The translations under genes and the position numbers were made by a program. Shown here piece by piece: positions 42,427 to 47,908 of a stretch of DNA of 47,908 bases. Origin of the DNA: Legionella septentrionalis (GTDB taxonomy: Bacteria > Pseudomonadota > Gammaproteobacteria > Legionellales > Legionellaceae); NCBI RefSeq assembly GCF_003989745.1, contig NZ_RZGS01000018.1, positions 1 through 47,908 on the forward strand, in the 5' to 3' direction. The notes beneath the pieces are model-generated. The model searched no databases, had not been told where the DNA came from, and saw only the letters and a program-made list of their open reading frames with translations. Numbering within the stretch: position 1 is the first letter of the stretch; each line of letters opens with the position of its first letter.

Positions 42427-43860
42427 ATGTCTAAACTAAGTTACTTAATACTATTAGTACTGTTCTTTCCTGTACTTGTGCATGCGGGCAGCAATCCTGA
42501 ACACATGGATCCGGTTGCTTCTGTAATTTTTTGGGTAACTTTAATTTTCCTATTTGGGATTTTAGGGCGATACATCGCTTCGCGTTTAAATCAGCCGGGC
42601 GTGCTCGGCGAATTATTGATGGGTATGCTTCTTGGGAATCTTTGTTATTACTTCGGCATGGAACTGGCGGTTATTTTGCGCGAGGGTACGGCGGTATTTG
42701 ATGTGGTGCCGGAAATATTGAAAGGAACTCCTTTACAGCCGGCAGTCAGTTCCATGGTTCATAATCCCGATTATGCCGCAGAAGTTGTCGAGGCATTGAC
42801 AGACACCAATGCGAATGAATTGTTAAAGGTAGCATATGTTGTTGACATTTTATCGCGATATGGGGTCATTTTTTTATTATTTATGGTGGGATTGGAAACT
42901 TCGCTTGAGGAGCTTAAAAATACCGGACGTGAATCCATACAAGTGGCAATCATCGGCGTATTGGCTCCCATCGTTTTTGGTTTGCTGACGATGAAACTGC
43001 TTGTTCCAACTTCCTCGTTCAAGGCCGATCTGTTTGTAGGGGCGACACTTTGTGCTACCAGTGTTGGCATCACTGCTCGTGTCTTGAAAGAAATGAAAAA
43101 GCTGCGTACGCGTGAGGCGCGCACCATTCTTGGTGCCGCCATGATGGATGATATTTTAGGTTTAATTATTCTCGCTATTGTAAGTAGTATTGTAATAAGT
43201 GATGTGGTAGATATGATAAAAATTATAAAAATCATTGTCTCCGCGCTTTTATTTTTTTCTTGTTCCCTATTGGTTGGTCCTTGGCTAATTCGTAAGGCAG
43301 TGCATTATTTTCGCTTTCTGGAAGCTTGGGAATTAAAATTATTTATTTCATTTGTATTTGTAATGACCTTGGCCTGGCTTGCTACGGTCGTGCAGCTAGC
43401 CAGTATAATCGGTGCTTTTGCGGCAGGTATTATCATTAAAGATGGTTTTTTTGGCGCGGAGCGGGAGCATAAAGCCGAGAAAAGCATCCAGGAGCTGGTG
43501 GCGCCCTTGGAGTTTTTGCTGGCCCCATTGTTTTTTATGCTGATTGGCATTCAGGTGAAGATAGAATTATTTTTTGACCCTCATGTCTTATTAATGGCGG
43601 GGGCGTTAAGCCTTGTGGCTATTATAGGAAAGCTTTTGAGCGGCTGGGGTGGTAACAGGCGCGATAATCGATTTTTAATTGGAGTGGGGATGGTTCCCCG
43701 AGGAGAGGTTGGTTTGGTCTTTGCATCCATTGGCCGAACATTGGGTGTAATCCCTGATCAATTGTTCTCAGCGATTATTCTAATGGTTATTGTTACGACG
43801 TTTATAACCCCTCCATGGCTTAAATCGCTCTATATGAAGAGCAAGAAGGTTAGCAAATGA
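42427..43860 (+). CDS. CPA2-type cation/proton antiporter (Kef/NhaS-like)
   Basis: 477 aa. A signal-like N-terminus (LSYLILLVLFFPVLVHA) is followed by about twelve membrane segments: LGRYIASRLNQPGVLGELLMG at the start, LLFMVGLETSLEEL, FVGATLCATSVGITARVL and a final GMVPRGEVGLVFASIGRTLG, the sodium/hydrogen-exchanger domain motifs. It exchanges Na+ or K+ for H+; the ion is not decided. No TrkA-N regulatory domain is present. Its stop overlaps the start of nadC by four bases, so it heads a four-gene operon. Confidence 0.88.
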   Translation: MSKLSYLILLVLFFPVLVHAGSNPEHMDPVASVIFWVTLIFLFGILGRYIASRLNQPGVLGELLMGMLLGNLCYYFGMELAVILREGTAVFDVVPEILKGTPLQPAVSSMVHNPDYAAEVVEALTDTNANELLKVAYVVDILSRYGVIFLLFMVGLETSLEELKNTGRESIQVAIIGVLAPIVFGLLTMKLLVPTSSFKADLFVGATLCATSVGITARVLKEMKKLRTREARTILGAAMMDDILGLIILAIVSSIVISDVVDMIKIIKIIVSALLFFSCSLLVGPWLIRKAVHYFRFLEAWELKLFISFVFVMTLAWLATVVQLASIIGAFAAGIIIKDGFFGAEREHKAEKSIQELVAPLEFLLAPLFFMLIGIQVKIELFFDPHVLLMAGALSLVAIIGKLLSGWGGNRRDNRFLIGVGMVPRGEVGLVFASIGRTLGVIPDQLFSAIILMVIVTTFITPPWLKSLYMKSKKVSK

Positions 43861-44699
43861 CACCTGAACACGGAAAAATCCTGGCCGATGTAAAGCGGGC
43901 CTTGGCTGAAGATGTAGGAAGTGGCGATGTAACCGCAGCTTTATTGCCACTGGATTTAGTGGTTATGGCAAAAATCATTTCGCGTGAACCTATGGTGGTT
44001 TGTGGGCGTCCATGGGTGGATTGCATTTTTGCCGAAGTGGATTTGGCTATTCATGTGCAATGGCAAGTGGATGAAGGCCAATGGTTGCCTGAACCTGCAA
44101 CACTTTGCCAGATTGAAGGACCGGTGCGCAGTATTTTAACTGCGGAGAGAAGCGCGCTTAATTTTTTGCAAACCCTATCGGCTACTGCAACAAAGACTCG
44201 TGAATATTTATTAAAGCTAAGCGGTTATAAAACTCGTTTGCTCGATACGCGTAAAACGATACCCGGTTTAAGATATGCACAAAAATATGCTGTTGCTTGT
44301 GCAGGCGGTACAAACCACCGCTTCGGCTTATTTGATGCATTTTTGATAAAGGAAAATCACATCAAGGCCTGCGGCTCAATTAAAGCAGCAGTGGCTTTGG
44401 CTAGAAATATGCAGAAAGACTTGCTGGTTGAAGTCGAAGTCGAAAACCTGGAAGAGTTGCAAGAAGCGCTGCATGCAAAGCCTGATCGGATTTTATTGGA
44501 TAATTTCACAAAAGACATGTTAGTAGAAGCTGTAGATTTGACCCGTGGTGAATGTGAGCTTGAAGCTTCTGGTGGACTCACTCTGGCAACTGTGACGGAA
44601 GTGGCAAAAACTGGTGTAGACTATATTTCAATTGGGGCCATTACCAAATCCATTCAGGCGGTTGATTTGAGTTTATTGATCGACAAGGTACTCGACTAA
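43857..44699 (+). CDS. nadC: Nicotinate-nucleotide pyrophosphorylase (quinolinate phosphoribosyltransferase)
   Basis: 280 aa. Active-site segments are visible: LAEDVGSGDVTAALLP near the start, SALNFLQTLSATATKT, DTRKTIPGLRYAQKYAV, GGTNHRFGLFDAFLIKENHI, VEVEVENLEEL and LEASGGL. It turns quinolinate and PRPP into nicotinate mononucleotide, completing the pathway started by nadB and nadA on the other strand. It overlaps the antiporter gene by four bases and is one base from the MurG-like gene. Confidence 0.96.
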   Translation: MTPEHGKILADVKRALAEDVGSGDVTAALLPLDLVVMAKIISREPMVVCGRPWVDCIFAEVDLAIHVQWQVDEGQWLPEPATLCQIEGPVRSILTAERSALNFLQTLSATATKTREYLLKLSGYKTRLLDTRKTIPGLRYAQKYAVACAGGTNHRFGLFDAFLIKENHIKACGSIKAAVALARNMQKDLLVEVEVENLEELQEALHAKPDRILLDNFTKDMLVEAVDLTRGECELEASGGLTLATVTEVAKTGVDYISIGAITKSIQAVDLSLLIDKVLD

Positions 44700-44700
44700 G

Positions 44701-45807
44701 ATGAGCGATGCGAAGATGAATCCTAAAATTGTATTGACAGGTGGCGGTACAGCAGGTCACGTAACTCCCAATATGGCATTGATCGATGAATTACAGAAAG
44801 AAGGATGGGGGATTGCCTATATTGGCTCTGCCCAAGGGGTGGAAAAAAACATGATAGCCCCCATGCAGATCCCTTTTTATGGGATCAGCAGCGGCAAATT
44901 AAGACGTTATTTTAGCTGGCAGAATTTTTTTGATCCTGTAAAAATACTGCTTGGAATTGTCCAGTCTTTTTACTTATTGCGTAAACTAAAAGCCGATATT
45001 GTCTTTTCAAAAGGCGGGTTTGTAGCATTCCCGGTAGTCGTAGGGGCTTGGTTAAACCGCATCCCAGTCATTGCTCATGAATCCGATTTAACGCCGGGGC
45101 TTGCAAACCGCTTAAGTTTTCCTTTCGTCGATAAAATCTGTTTGACCTTTGCGGCAGCCAAACAACATTTTAAAAAACAAGAGAAAGTAGAAGTCACAGG
45201 CACACCCATACGGCGTTCCCTGTTTCAGGGTGACAAGGAAAAAGGTTTGCAACGTTGTGGATTTAACGATCAAAAACCATGCTTGCTGGTGATTGGCGGT
45301 AGCCAGGGTGCTAATAAGGTGAACCAATGTGTACGACTTTCCCTTGCGTCTTTGTGTACGCGTTTCCAGGTCATTCATGTATGCGGTCCAGGGAAGGTTG
45401 ATGCATCGCTTAAAGATAGGGAAGGGTATTATCAAATCGAATATGCAAAAGAAGAACTCGCCGATTTGTTTGCAGCCAGTCAAATTGTAATTTCACGTGC
45501 AGGTGCTAACTCGCTTTACGAGTTATTGGCATTAGGAAAACCGCATATTCTCATCCCTTTACCTCAACAAAGCAGCCGCGGCGATCAAATTCAAAATGCA
45601 CGTTATTTTGAAAAGCTGGGGATAAGTAAAGTCATCGAGGATGAAAAATTAAGCCCCGAGACTTTGTTCACTACGTTACAAGAAATGGATGAGCAAAGCG
45701 AAAGTCAGATAGAAAAGATAAAAGCACTGGGTATCCAATCTTCCAGCATAAAAATTATCAGCCTAATCAAGGAGATTGTTCATGTTAAATCCGCAAGGAT
45801 TGCTTGA
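44701..45807 (+). CDS. MurG-like UDP-GlcNAc glycosyltransferase of a Firmicute-like subtype
   Basis: 368 aa. GT28-type motifs GGGTAGHVTPNMALI, IGSAQGVEKN, SSGKLRRYFSW, FSKGGFVAFPVV, AHESDLTPGLANR, GGSQGAN, ISRAGANSLYELL and SSRGDQIQNA are present. These resemble the MurG of clostridia and lactobacilli more than the enterobacterial type (HYPA and HEQNA versus HVTPN and HESD). Function would be adding GlcNAc to lipid I to make lipid II. It is not in a division/cell-wall cluster but between nadC and an M20 peptidase gene, so it is probably a second, possibly acquired MurG. The other copy lies outside this window. Confidence 0.8.
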   Translation: MSDAKMNPKIVLTGGGTAGHVTPNMALIDELQKEGWGIAYIGSAQGVEKNMIAPMQIPFYGISSGKLRRYFSWQNFFDPVKILLGIVQSFYLLRKLKADIVFSKGGFVAFPVVVGAWLNRIPVIAHESDLTPGLANRLSFPFVDKICLTFAAAKQHFKKQEKVEVTGTPIRRSLFQGDKEKGLQRCGFNDQKPCLLVIGGSQGANKVNQCVRLSLASLCTRFQVIHVCGPGKVDASLKDREGYYQIEYAKEELADLFAASQIVISRAGANSLYELLALGKPHILIPLPQQSSRGDQIQNARYFEKLGISKVIEDEKLSPETLFTTLQEMDEQSESQIEKIKALGIQSSSIKIISLIKEIVHVKSARIA

Positions 45808-47215
45808 GTACATTGATAAACAGTGGGAGGAGGAAATTATTCCAAGCCTTTCCGACTACATCAAAATTCCTAACAAATCTCCAAATTTTGATTCTAAATG
45901 GCAAGAACATGGGTTTATGGAAGAGGCTGTAAGCCATATTGCGCAGTGGTGCAAAGCGCACGCCCCCCACAATATGAAGTTAGAAATTCTCAGGCTTCCA
46001 GGGCGTACTCCGCTTCTTTTAATGGATATTGCCGGGCAAACCCATGAGACTGTCTTGTTATATGGCCATTTAGACAAGCAGCCTGAAATGTCTGGATGGA
46101 ATGAGGGATTAGGACCGTGGATTCCTGCTTTGCAGGATGGGAAATTGTATGGCCGCGGCAGTGCCGATGACGGTTATGCCGTGTATGCAGCTTTAACGGC
46201 TATCCGCGCTATTCAAGAGCAAGGCCTTCCTCACTCCCGTTGCCTGATATTAATTGAGGCAAGTGAAGAAAGTGGAAGCATGGATCTTCCTTATTACCTT
46301 GAGATGATAAAAGCACAGATGGGTGATCCCAAATTAATTATATGTTTGGATTCAGGGGCTGGAAATTATGAGCAATTGTGGATAACGACGTCTTTGCGCG
46401 GCAACATTGTAGGCAACCTTTCCGTAGAATTAATCCATGAAGGTGTGCATTCGGGTAATGCAAGCGGCATTATTGCCGACAGTTTTCGCGTAACCAGGGA
46501 ATTATTAAGCCGGCTTGAAGAGGAAAAAACGGGTGAGATTAAGCTGGCAGAGCTGCAATGCGAAATTCCTCCGGGGCGTATCAATGAAGCTGCGAATTGC
46601 GCTGGTGTACTTGGCAGCAGAGTATTTACAGAATTCCCTTTTCATCCTGCTGTTGAACCTGTAGGAGACAATCTGCAGCAATTGATTTTAAATCGCACCT
46701 GGAGGCCTGCTTTAACGATAACTGGGGCAGAAGGTTTACCGGCCATTGCAGATGCAGGCAATGTACTGCGTCCCAAAACTGTATTAAAATTATCGATGCG
46801 CATACCGCCGCTTGTACATGCTGAAACAGCTGCTAAAGCCATGCAGTCGTCATTAAGCCAGGCGGCACCCTATCACGCCAAAGTTTCATTCCATGTCGAC
46901 AGTATGTCCATGGGCTGGAATGCGCCGCTATTGGCAGATTGGCTGTCCAGAGCAATTCAAGATGCCTCCCACTCTTTTTATCAAAAACCGGCCATGTTTA
47001 TGGGGGAGGGAGGCACTATCCCTTTTATGTTCATGCTGGGTGAAAAATTTCCAAATGCTCAATTTATGATTACGGGTGTATTAGGCCCTCATGCCAATGC
47101 TCACGGGCCAAATGAATTTTTACATCTCGGTATGGCAAAAAAATTAACTGCCTGTGTGGCTTATGTTTTGCATCAGCAATTTTTGCATTCACAAGAAATG
47201 CAAATTACCAGTTAG
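45782..47215 (+). CDS. M20-family metallopeptidase (dipeptidase/carboxypeptidase type)
   Basis: 477 aa from the ATG at 45782, with AAGGAG seven bases upstream; it overlaps the MurG-like gene by 26 bases. Metal and active-site motifs: LYGHLDKQPE (H96), LYGRGSADDGYA with the bridging Asp, LIEASEESGS with the catalytic Glu, CLDSGAG, and a dimerisation domain (about 200-370). It resembles the DUG1/CNDP-type dipeptidases. It is the last gene of the antiporter-nadC-MurG-M20 operon. The peptide substrate is unknown. Confidence 0.88.
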   Translation: MLNPQGLLEYIDKQWEEEIIPSLSDYIKIPNKSPNFDSKWQEHGFMEEAVSHIAQWCKAHAPHNMKLEILRLPGRTPLLLMDIAGQTHETVLLYGHLDKQPEMSGWNEGLGPWIPALQDGKLYGRGSADDGYAVYAALTAIRAIQEQGLPHSRCLILIEASEESGSMDLPYYLEMIKAQMGDPKLIICLDSGAGNYEQLWITTSLRGNIVGNLSVELIHEGVHSGNASGIIADSFRVTRELLSRLEEEKTGEIKLAELQCEIPPGRINEAANCAGVLGSRVFTEFPFHPAVEPVGDNLQQLILNRTWRPALTITGAEGLPAIADAGNVLRPKTVLKLSMRIPPLVHAETAAKAMQSSLSQAAPYHAKVSFHVDSMSMGWNAPLLADWLSRAIQDASHSFYQKPAMFMGEGGTIPFMFMLGEKFPNAQFMITGVLGPHANAHGPNEFLHLGMAKKLTACVAYVLHQQFLHSQEMQITS

Positions 47216-47405
47216 TTTGCATTCTGCATGAAGGTATTCTACAGCGCTTTTAAATGCTTATGCTTTTGATGGTTTGTGCAAAGGAAGTTTTTGCAATATT
47301 ATTGTGTGAGGTAAAAAAATTTATGCTCTTACCTTGGGTTTGTATTGCAGTATTAATCATTAACCCTAAGGTTGTGGATCCCTACGCCAAACACAATGCT
47401 AAACA

Positions 47406-47439
47406 CCGATAAAGCCTTTAGGAATTTTTTCTTTATCGG
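47406..47439. terminator. Hairpin between convergent transcription units
   Basis: CCGATAAAG and CTTTATCGG are perfect 9-base arms around a 12-base loop. A T-rich run lies in the loop, not after the stem. It separates the plus-strand operon from the minus-strand remnants. The rest of 47216-47497 has no supported gene; a 52-codon plus-strand frame (47254-47412) lacks a ribosome-binding site. Confidence 0.4.
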
Positions 47440-47497
47440 ATTAGCGGTTAAGCTGTAAAACTTCGCCAGTTCCACGTTCCAAAAGTTTGTTTTTAAA

Positions 47498-47825
47498 CTA
47501 AGTGATCTGCTTGTTATCATCTGCAGTTTCTGGCGAAGGTTTCACTGTGTCGTAAAGTTCTTGCATGGCGGCAAATTTGATAGCACCTTGATACTGCGCC
47601 CGATTGCGTTTTATTTTATCAATGATATGCGCGTTCCTATGGTATGTATTTTGATTCTGCTCGTTTACTGAATAAGTTAAAATTTTCGTTAGAATAAGAT
47701 GGGGCAAAGCCGGCTTTACTCAGATTTTCACATTCGCCCGGTGCCCATTCAAGGTGCAGCATTAAGCTCACACCTTGAGATAGTTCGTAGGCAACGTCCC
47801 TAAAGTTTTTTAGCCAAGATTTCAT
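47498..47825 (-). pseudogene. Probable frame-disrupted gene, unknown function
   Basis: A frame starting at 47825 reads MKSWLKNFRDVAYELSQGVS, then LHLEWAPGECENLSKAGFAP, and stops at 47637. A second frame takes over in the overlapping region (NAHIIDKIKRNRAQYQGA, FAAMQELYDTVKPSPETADD) and stops at 47498. The two together make one plausible protein of about 110 residues if a single-base shift occurred between 47640 and 47707. I do not recognise the family. It begins in an ATGA overlap with the end of the gene entering from the right. Confidence 0.4.
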
Positions 47826-47908
47826 CTTAAATTGAGCACAAATTTTTCTATTTCACTTCGATCTACCCCCTCTCCCGCGATAGGAGCTTTGATAGTATGA
47901 TGATGCCC
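47822..47908 (-). CDS. C-terminal end of an unidentified gene (cut by window edge)
   Basis: The minus strand reads GHHHTIKAPIAGEGVD, RSEIEKFVLNLR and a TGA stop at 47822-47824, overlapping the ATG at 47823-47825. Only 28 codons are in the window. The overlap suggests a real coding end that is translationally coupled to the next frame. The product cannot be named. Confidence 0.5.
   Translation of the reverse strand, partial: GHHHTIKAPIAGEGVDRSEIEKFVLNLR

Noticed and set aside
42771-43235. 154-codon minus-strand frame inside the antiporter gene
   Set aside because: It lies opposite strongly conserved membrane segments, has biased low-complexity composition and no ribosome-binding site.
47254-47412. 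52-codon plus-strand frame after the M20 peptidase gene
   Set aside because: No ribosome-binding site, several adjacent ATG codons, and its stop lies inside a hairpin. I could not support it as a gene.

Overview
The window is from Legionella or a very close relative in the Legionellaceae. The clearest marker is a Mip-type FKBP isomerase (27563-28264) that matches the macrophage infectivity potentiator over its whole length. Three further genes look like Dot/Icm-type effectors: two paralogous proteins with a cysteine-protease-like head and ankyrin repeats, and a HAD-like protein of a Legionella-type family. The DNA is AT-rich and housekeeping genes are interleaved with accessory genes. This is a chromosomal segment, with no sign of a phage, an integrative element or a CRISPR array.

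Layout. 1-3.4 kb: the end of an IS5-type element, a large protease-like/ankyrin protein (369-2939) and a 254-bp IS630-derived mini-element with 30-bp terminal inverted repeats. 3.4-7.0 kb: an acyl-CoA synthetase, a HAD-like effector candidate with a PmrA-like box, and a MazG-type pyrophosphohydrolase. 7.0-10.4 kb: a minus-strand DNA/RNA repair group (58-aa small protein, AlkB-like dioxygenase, ligase-associated exonuclease, ATP-dependent DNA ligase). 10.5-17.6 kb: a stress cluster (TerC, tandem Usp, P-type ATPase, second tandem Usp, zinc alcohol dehydrogenase), bracketed by two same-orientation copies of an apparent small-RNA gene. 17.6-22.1 kb: a thioredoxin-reductase-like flavoprotein and Mfd. 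22.3-24.2 kb: a toxin remnant and the second protease-like/ankyrin protein. 24.5-29.6 kb: rhomboid protease, M23 peptidase and XseA, then Mip and an AmpG-like permease. 29.7-35.3 kb: a signalling locus (PAS histidine kinase, two single-domain response regulators, a PAS-GGDEF-EAL protein), tRNA-Leu(CAA) and two small exported proteins. 35.4-39.8 kb: purB-nadB-nadA on the minus strand. 39.9-47.2 kb: ppsA, then an operon of cation/proton antiporter, nadC, a MurG-like glycosyltransferase and an M20 peptidase. 47.2-47.9 kb: a hairpin, a probably frame-disrupted minus-strand gene and the end of another gene.

How it fits together. All three de novo NAD genes are present (nadB-nadA, and nadC 5 kb away on the other strand). 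The repair genes form a compact set. The Usp/ATPase/TerC/ADH group resembles ion-stress or low-oxygen survival modules. The effector-like genes sit singly between housekeeping genes, as is usual in Legionella. The signals I find most worth checking are the duplicated small-RNA gene, the pair of protease-like/ankyrin paralogs, and a membrane-hairpin C-terminal module shared by an ankyrin protein and the HAD-like protein.
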